Below the pieces are notes generated by a model. That model was not told the origin of the DNA. It did not search any database and saw only the letters and a program-made list of their open reading frames with translations. Shown here in pieces: positions 10,148 through 20,930 of a stretch of 64,000 nt of DNA (position 1 is its first letter; the number at the start of each line of letters is the position of its first letter). Made by a program: the position numbers and the translations under genes. Source of the stretch: Paramacrobiotus metropolitanus (taxonomy: Eukaryota; Tardigrada; Eutardigrada; Parachela; Macrobiotidae); contig NW_026570221.1 of the NCBI RefSeq assembly GCF_019649055.1, positions 248,001 through 312,000 on the forward strand, given 5' to 3'.

Positions 10148-10564
10148 TTAAACAATAAGAGATTGCGCTTTAAAGCTATCGTCCAAGATTCGAGCCACAT
10201 CGATGAATCCCATGTATGGTAGCTGAACAGAGCGTCCGGGCTGAGAAAAAATCATTGTGCGCCCGTACTTTTCGTGCACCTTCAAAGTCAATTCCAAGCA
10301 AGCGTGGCCATCGAATTTCATTTTCTCCTGCTTGCCTTCAGATGCGGCGCTATCCAGCGAATCTTTCAAATGTCCACTCTTTAGGATCTTTAGCAATTCA
10401 GTGATTTCATTGTATCCGAATCGGATTCCTATATTCCATGCTTTACGCAAGCCCTCAGTATTTGCATTTGCTTCGAACACAAGAAATGCCCGTACTTCTT
10501 TAGCATTACAGAACAGCCTAACCACACTATTGACTTTTGTAGCCATCATGATCACCAACAACAT
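10148..10564 (-). CDS. Unknown ORF, first gene of the Polinton - strand block
   Basis: This is a 138-residue frame with no family I recognise. It contains CNAKEVRAFLVFEANANTE near the N-terminus, a mid-protein charged helix, CLELTLKVHEKYGRT, and ends near FIDVARILDDSFKAQSLIV. It could begin at ATG 10564 or at later Met codons. A short upstream ATG (10586) in another frame encodes MDFARILDVVGDHDGYKSQ, which may be the original N-terminus displaced by a frameshift. A TATA box (TATAAAAG, 10659-10666 on this strand) lies at a suitable distance. The TBP-like gene begins 80 bases downstream on the same strand, so the two are probably one block. A regulatory or nucleic-acid-binding role is only a guess. 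Confidence 0.45.
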   Translation of the reverse strand: MLLVIMMATKVNSVVRLFCNAKEVRAFLVFEANANTEGLRKAWNIGIRFGYNEITELLKILKSGHLKDSLDSAASEGKQEKMKFDGHACLELTLKVHEKYGRTMIFSQPGRSVQLPYMGFIDVARILDDSFKAQSLIV

Positions 10565-10982
10565 CTAAAATGCGTGCGAAATCCATTTCTGTTGAGATAT
10601 AGCAAAAACTTGCCCTCAGCTTTTTTTCAGAATGATTTGGAAGGGGCCAGTCGCGTCGCTTTTATATTCTCCAGATGCGTCTGAGAAAACCAACCGCATA
10701 ACCCATTGGTCGTAAATTCCGATCAGAATCCACCTTTTTCACACTTACGTCATTCAAAACAAAAAACACTTTATTACATCGATGATGGGCTGAAAAATCG
10801 AAAATAGCTACGCCCTTATATACTATAGGCACCTACCGATTGGCTCAGCCGCACGTGACGTAGCTCGGAAACTCAAAAATGTTTTAGAAATGAGAGCGGT
10901 GATTGGTTGTAAATAAAGTAACTTTTTTCTTTAGAATATTTAAAGTCGAGTTGCACTGAAAAATCTATCATTCGCAAGGAGA
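10565..10982. promoter_or_regulatory. Divergent promoter region with three TATA-like boxes
   Basis: No ORF is supported. On the - strand TATAAAAG at 10659-10666 faces the unknown Polinton ORF. On the + strand TATTTAAAG at 10937-10945 lies 38 bases before the ATG of the ADP-ribosylhydrolase relic. A further TATA-like stretch is at about 10816-10826. The right terminal repeat of the Polinton may lie here or further right; I could not identify it because the other end is outside the window. Confidence 0.5.
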
Positions 10983-12042
10983 ATGGAGAAGGACCAATTT
11001 CGTGGTTGCTTAGTTGGGGTTTTGCTGGGGGAATGCTTAAGCGTCCCCTTGAAGGCGTATCATGGTATTGTTCACAAGGTTGCGCAGTTGTTCGTTGACA
11101 CAGGAGACTACCTCTCGTATCGTGAGAAGACTGTCTTAACAAACGCGTTGGGTAATGCATTGCTGGATGATGGGGGTTATGCTGCAGTGTCTGCCGCTCG
11201 AGCCTGCGTTGAAGACTATTACAGCGCGCATCCCGTCATACGTTCAGCTTTTGGGAAGCTTAAGGATATAATACATCACTGGAAGTGAAGCAATTATGAC
11301 ACCTTTGACACATTACCAAAAAATATTGTACCGAAAACGTTCCTCAAAGGATACGGCCCAGCTGCGTGGATTTCAGCGTACCCACTATATTTTAAACATC
11401 AAACAGAGCTAATGATCCGCAACGTACGTAGCGTTGCCGAACTCACGCATTCTACGATGGAAGCTTACGGAGCGTGTGAACTTCAAGCCTACGCTGTTGC
11501 CGTAGCATTACAGTACCCCTACTTCACTCCCGAACACTTTCTGGACATGCTAATCACGCTGTGTGGCTCAGGCATTAACCTTCTATCTTCCGAAACTACT
11601 ACATTCAAAAACGCTGCTGTCTCAAGAAACGAGTATTGTGGTGAAAGCTCTTGGTAATGATTCTGCGGGACTAGAAGCTGTACCTATGGCTATTTATTAC
11701 GTACTAAAAGGAACCAGCCTGGCGCCTGAAAATGCTTTTGAAGCGACCATGGCGCTTGCACTACGGGTTGGTGGTTGTACTGACGGAATTGCAACCTTGG
11801 CGGGTGCTATTGACAGAGCTTGGCACGGTCTCAAAAGTATACCGCAGACATGGTTCCAACTGTGTGATGGACACAAGAACAGTATTACGCTCGCTGACAA
11901 ACTTGCCGAACACGCCAGCAACACCCTAACCGATCGCGAAATAGATGATTTCGGCAACTACGGTACCTTAGGATCACGTTTGGAATCGTTCAAAGGATGG
12001 CCACATCTCAAACCCTCACCCACGGAACTAGCTAGAGATTGA
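10983..12042 (+). pseudogene. ADP-ribosylhydrolase (ARH3/DraG-type) pseudogene
   Basis: This is a relic of an ADP-ribosyl-acceptor hydrolase. The N-terminus has the family start FRGCLVGVLLGE. The metal-binding YTDDT position reads SYREKT, so both Asp are lost. An in-frame TGA (11286) interrupts a frame that continues through FLKGYGPAAWISAYPL and VAELTHSTMEAYGACELQAYAV (the family's LTH block). A frameshift near 11600 precedes LGNDSAGLEAVPMAIYYVL, which parallels ARH3's LGN...FESVPTAIYCFL. The C-terminal GGDTDT metal site reads GGCTDG, losing another Asp and the Thr. Catalysis is therefore lost several times over. No intron is evident, unlike the host genes in the window, which fits carriage by the Polinton or a processed copy. 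A TATA box lies just upstream. Whether it is element cargo or host-derived is open. Confidence 0.75.
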
Positions 12043-13132
12043 TTTTTCATTTTGGCGCACATGATTGTGTTCAGTGTTATTGCTGCAACTGTAAACTTAG
12101 AGATTTTGAGCCTCTCTCTGACCCCCGTTGGGATCATTTATGTAAGACCAGCAACTGTCCTGCCTCCAATGGTCCTGATAATTAATATTTTCATTTGTAA
12201 ATACCATGAAATAAAATGTCATGAATAAATAAAAGAAGGTGGGGAAAAATAAACCAAAGAAAGGGGACAATCGGCTCCAGTACGGTCCAAACCGGCTGAA
12301 AACCGAACCAATTACAAGCCGAACCGCGGACCTGTCGAAAACCGGACCGATTCGGAGCTGACGGTAAACTAGCGCTATATCTTCTCTTGCTAAAAGGTTG
12401 TTTTGCAGTACAACACAATTCAAAAAAATATTTCCCCTTCCAGACCGTTACGAAGAAACAGCCAGATTGGTAATGTTTCGGCCCACCTTGTTCTTATCGA
12501 ATTAGATTGCGTATAAATAAGCCTTATGAAATAACCAAGAGTGGTGCTGTTTCGCACGAAGAGCAATTTTCCTGAAAAAATACTCAAAATACTATTTTGC
12601 CGGGAATGTTGTCGTGTTCTAACAAAATCTGTGGGAGAAAAAAGCCAGTTATTTATGCGCTTTTGTGCTACACGTGGACTTAAGGGCGCCGACGGCTTTT
12701 TAAAAAATTATTAAACCACCTCGTTTCTAGGTTGTTACAGTTTAAAAGCACTGGGAACTACGCAGTATTAAAATCTGAGTCAACGAAGTCATGGTTTTTC
12801 TGTAGTCGGTTAGTTTGCCAGGGCGCTTCTTAATTGTGTTATGACCTTTTGTGATCACTTGCAGCATGCAGACACGTGATGCAAAGATGTGGTTTTCGCG
12901 CAACTTAAACATTTCGCGTTCGGAACAGCTTTTGCTCAGAAGTACGAGGCTTTCACTGCCTTTCACCTGCTTTACTTTGCTCGTACTTGGTTTCACCTGG
13001 TTTCTTCAAATAGTCGTTGAAGTAGACCGGCCCAGAGGCCCGAGGCTCTCTTAGTTAACGGAAACACGAAATGAATCACCATGTTCTCGATACCTAGCTG
13101 CTGCACATTTTTTTTAGGATAAACGACACGCC
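12043..13132. other. Gene-free spacer
   Basis: I see no supported gene. The first 230 bases contain AATAAA-type signals (near 12210 and 12224) that could have served the ADP-ribosylhydrolase gene, and at 12229-12270 the A/G-rich segment shared with 2627-2670. Words such as AACCGG and ACCGAACC recur between 12270 and 12360. The rest is unremarkable. Confidence 0.4.
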
Positions 13133-13958
13133 ATGGATTCGCGACTAGTGTTCCCGGCATTTCGACGCCTTCTGGTTGGCATGGATTCAATCAGCTGCCG
13201 GAATACCATTGCTGTGCGGATAGAGAAGAATGTCTGCTGGCTCGGATACATCCAAGGGATCGACGATGATCACGTGTTGGTTGGCTTTGACTCCACCACA
13301 ACGCCGGTTCGCCGCGTCCATGCTGCACAAGTGTCGCCGCTACAGTTCTTGCCTACCATGCATCGCGACCAGTACCGCAACATGCCAGTATTCGCGGCTC
13401 TCCGCGACGAATGTGGCGGACCGTTTAGTTTCCGGCCTGCTACTCTGCTACGCCATGTTATCGACTGCAACAGTCATATACTTTATCTCCATACAACCTC
13501 CGGAAACGAAGGCAGCGATTATTACCGTCGCTGATCCGTGCCAAATCATCAGCCGGCTGCCGTTCAATGAACCGTTTCTGCTGACAAAAACCAGTGGCTG
13601 TCTGTACACGCAGCATGACATCATGTTTCCCAGGGCGCAGTCGGTTTTCGATCCAACAACGGACCCGTTGCAGTTCGTTGATTGTTTTCGTCAACTGCAC
13701 GGCTCGCAGGCATCCTTGGAACGAAATTCCAGCGCGAGCTTTGACGACAGGCTGGCGAGCTGTCGCTTCCACGTGCGCATCGGGTTAGAAAAGTGTACGT
13801 TTATTGTCGTCGGCTGCCAAAAGGACACCACAATCCTGGACAGGACAGCGGACACGCTGCGGATGATACTGGAGAAATATTCCACGAGCCGAGTCAGCGT
13901 GCCTGTGGTTCAATCGAACGAGTCTGCTGAATTTCTCGAAGGTTTGTCTGCTAAATAA
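13133..13958 (+). pseudogene. N-terminal part of an expanded unknown-function family, frameshifted
   Basis: From ATG 13133 the frame encodes a small beta-rich N-terminal module (IAVRIEKNVCWLGYIQGIDD, then HVLVGFDSTTTPVRRVHA) resembling a Tudor/agenet-like fold by pattern only. Near 13490 the frame shifts and continues as ITVADPCQIISRLPF, GCLYTQHDIMFPRAQSVF and FHVRIGLEKCTFIVVGCQKD to a stop at 13958. The two frames clearly belong together because the codon use and residue patterns are continuous. I recall similar multi-copy proteins from tardigrade gene sets but cannot verify this. The C-terminal half of the same family lies at 14801-15641, after a foldback repeat, so both may be one gene split by an intron or insertion. 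Function is unknown. Confidence 0.55.
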
Positions 13959-14394
13959 ATTGTCTGCTAAATACGGTACATTCTATAGACGATTGGTTCT
14001 GGTGTTTCTTTAATCGAATGACGGCTGTTTTAGTTCCTGTGTTTTGCGGCAAAATAATGACGAACGGCTCAAGGCGGATACTGGCGTAAATGATAAGGTC
14101 GCTTGTTTATGTCACCTACCAGCCACTCTTTTGACGGGCATCCTGGAAGATCTGGACCTGCACACACAAGCCCAAGCTATGCGGTAAAATGTGACGCTGC
14201 TGTTTGAATATTAAATGAGATAATCCTTTCCAAGTTGACAAATTCCAGGTATAGATATACTAGCAACATGTACGTTGGCCTGCATTGGCTGACCGTAGCG
14301 ACCAGAAATATTTGGATGACATAATTTTAATAATTTGTTTGTGAACTTTCTTTTGTTAGCAGACGTAGATAGATCCGAGAAAGAGATAAGCTAA
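13959..14394. other. Gene-free spacer between the halves of the unknown-family gene
   Basis: There is no ORF or recognisable motif. It could be an intron of the family gene, but I could not identify a convincing donor and acceptor pair that repairs the frame. Confidence 0.3.
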
Positions 14395-14780
14395 CTGTTT
14401 AAGGGAAATGGCCCGGTACATGGTGCCAAAAACGGGATACATACACTAAAACTTCCGCTTTCGCGCACTCCGAATCACTTTTTTGTAATACTTTATGCCA
14501 TTCAAAAGCTAAATGATTTGTACACAATGTTTTGAACGTTTGCGCGCGCACCATCCGACTGCGGAGATATGGCGTACTAAAATGGATGAAAAGTTTAAAT
14601 GCATTGTTGTGTACCAAAAGTCTGGTTATTACCCGATCTTTGTAAAACTTTGCTGTAAAAGGCACAAGGCCATGAAGTCAAAAGTGAACTAATTTCAAGT
14701 TCATAGCACTTTCCCATAATTTTAAAATGAATTTTCAACTTTTTGAAATTCATTTTAAAATTGGAAAAAAATGCTATGGA
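14395..14780 (-). repeat. Dispersed foldback repeat, family A, copy 1
   Basis: On the - strand this copy closely matches 57965-58262 over nearly its whole length (shared blocks include CTTTTACAGCAAAGTT, CAATGCATTTAAACTTTTC, GTGTACAAATCATTTAGC and ACCATGTACCGGGCCA). It continues into an A/T-rich hinge with its own short palindrome around AAAATGAATTTTC/GAAATTCATTTTAAAA (14725-14765). It resembles one arm plus hinge of the complete foldback element at 63395-64000. There is no coding capacity. Confidence 0.75.
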
Positions 14781-14800
14781 GCCCCTCCCTTAAGGAATAG

Positions 14801-15641
14801 ATGCCCTTGGACTATTATACAATGCACGGAAAAATAACATTTCTGAGCACCGGCATGTACCAGGACCTAGCATTTATCAGTGAAGTAAAGCAAGCACATC
14901 CAAATCTCGAAGCAACCAGACTGCAATTCGGTACTTTTATCTGCAGTGTCTGTGCATTATTGGCGACTGATACTGGGCGATCCGAGTTCTACACGTTACG
15001 TCAGTGTCCTGACGGAGTATGTCACCCGCAACCCAATCGACGACCATAACTCTCAACGTATAGCCATGGTGTTGAGCAAGACCATCACTCCTACGACGAG
15101 ATGCGTCACCATCCAAGCACGGGCCCATGACTGGGAATCAGAGCGGCATAACTGGCACGTCGCACAGTTAGTGCTGGACGTACTGCAGGTGTCGCACATC
15201 CGCCTGCCTTTCCTGGTGATCAAATTCTTTTGTCGGAAAGGCCCAAGACTAGAACAGCTGCAATATTTTCAGCCCCGCTGTGAACGACTAATTGTCGATG
15301 AACTGCAAATGGGCGGAGCGATGTTTTATGCGATGCAGTACGAAGTAATGTACCCCCCACGCGGCATCATTCCTTTACCCGATCGCGTACGGGACTACAT
15401 TAATCAGTACCCTCCGGGTTCTCAGTACAGCTGTAGTTCCGCAGGGCCGTCGGTCTTGAATGGGACGTTGGTCGGCATGTCCCGTTTAATCCGTGACTGG
15501 GAAGACGGCTGGCAGCAGATCAGTCGGCGTTTCTTATGGGCCATGGACCGAGGCTTTCCCCCGGCCACCGCCGAGGTGCATGCCACGGTGGATGCAGTGC
15601 ATGATGGCTGGTGCCTTACCCTCGCTTATCCTGAGGAATAG
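14801..15641 (+). pseudogene. C-terminal part of the unknown-function family, frameshifted
   Basis: Two + strand frames, switching near 14985, make a continuous protein. The first has MHGKITFLSTGMYQDLAFI and LQFGTFICSVCALL. The second carries VTIQARAHDWESERHNWHVA, CERLIVDELQMGG, MFYAMQYEVMYPPRGI and ends ...WQQISRRFLWAMDRGFPPA...VHDGWCLTLAYPEE. The last block is clearly related to the fragment at 21433-21696 (FTWALDSHFPP...VHARWLQTLDYP). No catalytic motif is recognisable. The frameshift and the foldback element just upstream suggest a decaying copy, though an unrecognised intron could explain part of the break. Confidence 0.55.
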
Positions 15642-15904
15642 CACGTCATCTGTCGATTTTTCGCTAAGTAAGTTGAACCCGGCTATTAACAGATAAACCG
15701 CCTATCACGGCGACCCAGCAACCCATTGGTAATAGGGTCGGATGGATTATGAATATTGTTATTATTACATCAGGAGCAGACAACCCGCTAAACGGGACTC
15801 TTACGTCTGGTCGATTAAAAGCTAAACAAATGAGAATTCCTAAGACAGATCATCAGTTTGGAGAGCGAATTTGGAGAATCCCACACCATCAACACTGAGT
15901 ATCT
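15642..15904. other. Gene-free spacer
   Basis: Nothing recognisable is present beyond AT-rich sequence and possible 3' untranslated sequence of the preceding relic. Confidence 0.3.
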
Positions 15905-16220
15905 GCCTGTTAACTTTTTGTATGCGTTCAAAGATACTCTTTAGTCGCATGGCCAGCGTACCTTCTCCGATCTTCACCTTCGCACTGGCTGCATTCTCGT
16001 CGGGTTCCGCAGGTTGTACTGCGCTCCGAACTCCGTGAAATCGATCAATTCGACCATTTGCCTCGGCGGACGGTATGCTTCGTGGTTGTAGATCTTATAC
16101 AGCCAGACCGCTTCAGACTGCTTCCATCAGTCGTATACCGGCAGGATGCGTAGTTTCTGATACAGCTCGGGTGTAACCGGTTTTTCGTTTTGCAGGTACA
16201 GCGGATTTCAGCCGGATGGC
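15905..16220 (-). pseudogene. Unidentified protein-coding relict
   Basis: The - strand contains an unmistakably coding stretch that I cannot assign to a family: NPLYLQNEKPVTPELYQKL, RILPVYD, WKQSEAVWLYKIYNHEAY, RPPRQMVELIDFTEFGAQY, then in a shifted frame KVKIGEGTLAMRLKSIFERI. Two in-frame stops are both TGA (before NPLYL and after VYD), and a frameshift lies near 15985. Conversion of CGA to TGA would explain both stops. There is no intron and no start codon. It may be a processed pseudogene of a conserved housekeeping-type protein or a piece of the neighbouring family. A protein search with the fragments would settle it. Confidence 0.5.
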
Positions 16221-16619
16221 ACGCCGCTCGCCTGGGATACCGTCGACTTGCGGAGAGTGGATCTCCGTCAACTCAGCAAACTAGCATTGTGGGGAATCTA
16301 TGAGGTTTTCTAAGTCCGAAGGATGCCAATGTGAATGAAGAAGACGGCGCCCAGCATGGAACGGAAATGGATGGGCCTGCGGGTGATACTGTCAATCTGT
16401 CGGGAGAGCGAGCGACGTATCGGAAGGGCAAAGATGCTAGGCTGCGTGTCGTCGGCTTTTGAGGGCCAAAGCTTTTAAGGAGGGAGGTGTGCTAGCCGCT
16501 GATGGTGCCGGATGTGCGCGTGTGTGGTGGCGCATGCCAGCCGGACGCCGCAACGAAATGACGCCGGTCGCGTGGATCACTGGTTCCCGCCAATCCTAGC
16601 TTTCCTTATTTACAGTTGC
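16221..16619. other. Gene-free spacer
   Basis: I see no supported gene or repeat here. Confidence 0.3.
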
Positions 16620-16928
16620 TTATGCATGGTTATGTTTACATGTTCCTTGATGAGAACCGATGAGAACTGTTACAATGGTGCACATAAGGAATGTGGCTAT
16701 GGTGATCAGTACACCTATGATGATCAGTAATGTACAAGTCATGTTTGTTTGGTCTGACGGAAGCATACGTAATTCCTGTCGGTCATATTTAAACACTGGA
16801 TAATGCTCTATGCATTTACACCTTGAGATCTTCTTTTCTTTTGTCGATTGGCCGGCTTTTTTTTGGTTACCACTCCGTTTACGACCTTTTACTGTACAAC
16901 CGTTCACTCGGTTCATAACGTTTCGCAC
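16620..16928 (-). CDS. Possible small single-pass membrane protein
   Basis: This is a 102-residue frame with a basic N-terminal half (RKRSGNQKKAGQSTKEKK), a short Cys pair (CKC), and one strong hydrophobic segment (LLIIIGVLITIATFLMCTIV, about 67-86) followed by a short tail. Composition is plausible for a type II membrane peptide or a terminal exon. There is no family match that I recognise, no neighbouring gene, and no conserved context. A chance ORF is quite possible. Confidence 0.25.
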   Translation of the reverse strand: MRNVMNRVNGCTVKGRKRSGNQKKAGQSTKEKKISRCKCIEHYPVFKYDRQELRMLPSDQTNMTCTLLIIIGVLITIATFLMCTIVTVLIGSHQGTCKHNHA

Positions 16929-17029
16929 AACATTTCACTTTGTCCACTATCTGTTCTTTAGTGCACAATCTTTTCCGGCGCTGCGCTTATATCGGTTAGC
17001 CGCGTTTACTGCAAGGGCGACAGACAACA

Positions 17030-17172
17030 CATACCGGTAGCTCAGTTACTTCTTAGCTTGTTTGCCTAACGGGCTCTTTGCGCTGAACAGTACCGGTTCC
17101 TCGGTCACCCAATCACCTAACGGGTCCCGTACACTGGACAGTACCGGTAGCTTGGTCACTTGGTCGGTCGGC
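17030..17172. repeat. Tandem repeat, about 50-60 bp unit
   Basis: Units share CCTAACGGG, GAACAGTACCGG/GGACAGTACCGG and GGTCAC. At least two full units and one partial unit can be aligned between 17030 and 17172. There is no coding meaning. Confidence 0.6.
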
Positions 17173-20090
17173 ACTCGTGCAGGAATTGTCCGCGGTGACA
17201 ACGTTACATATGTAGTCGTTCTTGTCGTAATAACGGTCTGCTAATTAATTTCATTCTAATAAAAATTTGTAATTTAAATAGTAGAAATGATTTTCACTTT
17301 TCTTAGCTATATTTGTGTTTTTCTACGTGGCAACATTGCCTGGTTTTAAATCTCCCGATGATAATTATTATTACAATAATTTAGGTGCATTTGGTGAAGG
17401 TAGGTAGGTTGCGTTCGCTTTGGAGATCAATGCGGGAGAGGTTTTGAAAGAAATGAATACTACAGAGTATCTGGCGGGTTTTCGAGTACGGGCTTTCAGA
17501 ATATACAGTAGTATTGGTTTTGGTCAGTTTTTTCTGGTTTGCCGGCTCTGGTGTATCCCATTCGGGGCAGTATAGATCTGAATCTGGATATTGACTTTAT
17601 GCCAATTTCTATTGCTGCTGCCGTTAGTCGGACATAGGGGCCATTTTCCTTAACGGCGAGCACCTATATGGGGAGAATAAAGCCTAAGTCTTATGTTGTC
17701 AAGAACTACAACACTAACCACGGGAAGGGTGTAGAATATAAACGGATAGGATAAAACCAGAACGGATAAACCAGGTACGTATATTGCAGATTAACAACCG
17801 TGCATTAACCGCCGAATTAAACTAAACGCGAAAAAACTGCCGGATATAAACGGAAACAACTAAGGTAGTTTAAGAACAGAGCGTCACGGGCCGATTTATA
17901 ATGAGAACTAAGAAGGTTCACAGTCTCTTGACGCGAAACGACAATGTCTCATTAGATACGATTAACATCAGATACGATTACCTTGTAGTCAGTGGATTGT
18001 AGCCTTTACCTTCTGCAAAAGAATAAACTGCTTCTGGATCCAGCTCTGAGAATTGTGCATGTATTTGAAATATGTAAAGGCGCTTTGAATCAATGCAGAA
18101 ATCGATGTAAACATTAAACGCTGTTATACACACCATTTATACGGTTTGGGTCTCCGTTACTTGCATGACAAGAAACGGTTTCCTATCCCTAATCCACCGT
18201 TTCCTTACGCACCGACCATGATGGCACAAACAACGGCGATTATCGTTGTCAACCAAGCGGCGAGCAAAGATTTGTGCCGAAAGCAAAGAAACCCTAAAAT
18301 GGGGCTCCAGAACTGCAATAATGAGCAGGCAACAAGTTAACAACAGCTAAGCGCAACGTGCAGACTAAGAAAATGAGTACCGAGGTTAATTACGTAACCG
18401 CCGGCCGATGGTGCCCTTCAGTTCAGCTAGTCGAGTCGACTTCCGCTTCCGGTGAGTTAATGTAGAGTCATTCATTCGTCTCGTATAAATGTACGCGTTT
18501 TGGTGATAGTTCCTAAAGGATTTGAGGTAGTGATGTCTGGTTGTAGCCGTCAAAATCATTATTATAAATCAAAATAAAAATGGCGTTTTTTTATTGCACG
18601 CGTTAGTGTAAGTTTTGACTTTTAACAAATCGGTTTGTGGCGTTCCTCAACCGTTGTGTAACTTGTGTTGGATAAGAGCAGCTTAGACTTACGGCCGTTC
18701 CGAATCTCAGTTGGACGGGGAGAATCACGGATGTACCAGTGTTTCACGGATGCACCAGTCTTTTTCAAGTGCTGCGCTACATAATCAAGTTACTCGCAGG
18801 ACTCACCCCGAGGAAAGATGCTGATTCCATGCTAAACATGAATTTTTCGCGATCTATCCCGGGCGAATGGAGAACTATACTGCACACTTCACCCCCTTCG
18901 CTCTGGAAAACGACATAATTATACTGTAGTACCATTTCCTCGTGCGATACGGACCGTCGTACAGCAGCTTACACTGCGTATATAAAAATACTTCGTATAT
19001 TATGGGTTCATCAAATTGGACTTTCCCATTTGGGTTTGGACTTGTTGTGCTTTCTTATGGTTCCCGAAACCTAGCTTTATACTCTACCTGAGGAAGCATA
19101 TGATATGTGGCTGCTTTATCAAGCTGATGTCATTGTCTACAGCGAATTTTCCTGAGTCGCAACGGTCGTCAGGACTCCAAACATCCCAGAAAATCGTTAG
19201 TAGCAACGTTCACAGGATGCCTGTTAGTTTCTGACTGTTCGAATTTAACTATCAAGTAGTGTTTCCAGAGTTATTTGTATGCCGCTGTACCCGACGCAGG
19301 TGGTGTATTGTTAATTACATAGTCGGGAATCGTTTTGTTGTTGAAGTTGTAGTTGTTTTTACTCCGAATCAGCTGGGATTTTTTATCATAAATTGGCTAG
19401 GTAACTGATGAGAAACAGGTGCAACTCATCAACTCCATTCGTAGCTGACTTTATGCGTCTATAATTTCTCGACAAGTTTGTACACGAAGATGCGGATGAT
19501 ACCATAACTGTTCCTCCAGGGCATCCATACAGTGTGGTATGTAACGAGTTGGTACACATGTAGCTTGCAGACTCGCATGGCACCGGATGCTTTTCCACTG
19601 CCGCTTCGTTGTGTTTGGAAAGCAAAGTTGCAAATGTTCCTATATACACATATTACAGTATCGATCTCGGTTAGTTGGGACACTTTAGTTCCTAATAATG
19701 CCACTTCGAGGAACGTGTGCCTTCATTTATGGATAAATCGCGTGTGCGCGTTTATCGATCGAAGCCTGCTGGCGTTTGGGCACGCTGTCAACCGCCAACT
19801 GCCGACAGCGCTGCTGCATACTCTGTAAAATAACCGTTCTTTAATTGTTATCACCTTCCTTCTCATCCTCTGTTCACGAAGGACAAATAATCGTTCGGTA
19901 ATAATGAAACGACAAACATCGGTTTTATCCAGTTGAATAACTGCATGGCGTTGGCCGTGGGATGCACTTGAAGCGGCCAAAACTCCACCACCAGTCAAGC
20001 TGGAGGCGCTATGCAGCGCGGTAAATTTCAAGGATCTTGAATTGCTCTAAAGCGTCCGCTGACAATTGTCCGCGCTAGCTTCAGAACAGC
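17173..20090. other. Gene-poor stretch
   Basis: Short ORFs occur on both strands (for example 18137-18343 and 19723-20031), but none has a recognisable domain, consistent splice context or homologous partner. I see no supported gene over 2.9 kb. Confidence 0.35.
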
Positions 20091-20094
20091 TTAA

Positions 20095-20119
20095 GATCCC
20101 TGAATCCGGTTCAGGGATC
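20095..20119. repeat. Short perfect inverted repeat
   Basis: GATCCCTGAA and TTCAGGGATC face each other across five bases. It may be part of the hairpin-rich, possibly transposon-derived patch that continues to 20217. Confidence 0.6.
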
Positions 20120-20157
20120 GTAAGATTATATTATTTACATCATTTGGATATTGGATA

Positions 20158-20217
20158 TTACCTGATGTTGTTTAAGCAGGATTCAGTGTGAATCCTGTTT
20201 GATCGACATCAGGTAAG
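20158..20217. repeat. Nested inverted repeat (hairpin)
   Basis: Outer arms TTACCTGATGT/ACATCAGGTAA and inner arms CAGGATTCA/TGAATCCTG are arranged as a two-step stem around a 3-base loop. It resembles a remnant of a foldback element. Confidence 0.65.
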
Positions 20218-20859
20218 AACTTCATCCCGTAATTCAGTTGATCCCGAGCAGCGAGCCCAACGGTCACAACGTTAACAAGAAGAAAAAGTCCGCGGAGCCC
20301 TAACAACGGCGCTTATCTTAGTTTGCTTTTTGTCGGTTTATCTCTTATGCTTAGTAAATCCCACGGCGGGTCCTTAATCATGGAATACCACGTGTGCTTA
20401 TTTATGAACAAAATTTTACTACACAAAATAGTTCATGGTAATAGCTACAGTTCGTAAGTTCTGGATCATATGCTATTTTTACTTAACGCGGTTTTTTGTT
20501 TTGGGCGCGGATTTTCCAGAAACGCACGACGTAATCAACAAATTTTTCGCACTGTTGACTGCTGCTGCTATTTTCCAGGCGTCTAGCGACCGTCGGAGAC
20601 AACGCAGACACACCCAATTCGAAAAGCATGATCGACGATGCTGCTGACGAAATAAGTCGGCAACAAGTCTTGTTTGCGACTGGTTTTGTGAGCAGGGTCG
20701 TCGTCTACGACTATACCACCCAAATGTGTGGCGGCCGCCTTTATCGTGCTGGCCACTGTCATGCCAGTAGGTACACAAAGTGAATTGAAAGACCATACCG
20801 GAAAAAGTGTGAACGGATTGAAAGATTGTGGTAAATGGTTGTGCACGGAGTGGTCGTTT
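20218..20859. other. Gene-poor stretch
   Basis: Overlapping short ORFs on both strands lack any recognisable domain. Nothing is supported. Confidence 0.3.
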
Positions 20860-20930
20860 TTCTTGTGTTCTTTGCATTTGCCTACCCTACTGTCACTCAA
20901 AAGGTTAGGCAAATGCAGAGAACACAAGAA
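20860..20930. repeat. 71-bp near-perfect hairpin
   Basis: A left arm of 27 bases (20860-20886, with TTGCATTTGCC) pairs with a right arm of 28 bases (20903-20930, with GGCAAATGCA) across a 16-base loop, with about one mismatch and one bulge. The size is compatible with a microRNA-like precursor, but a miniature transposon remnant is as likely. Confidence 0.7.

Noticed and set aside
15905-16220. Mitochondrial DNA insertion with TGA read as Trp
   Set aside because: Both stops are TGA, but the protein does not resemble any mitochondrially encoded subunit; CGA-to-TGA decay is simpler.
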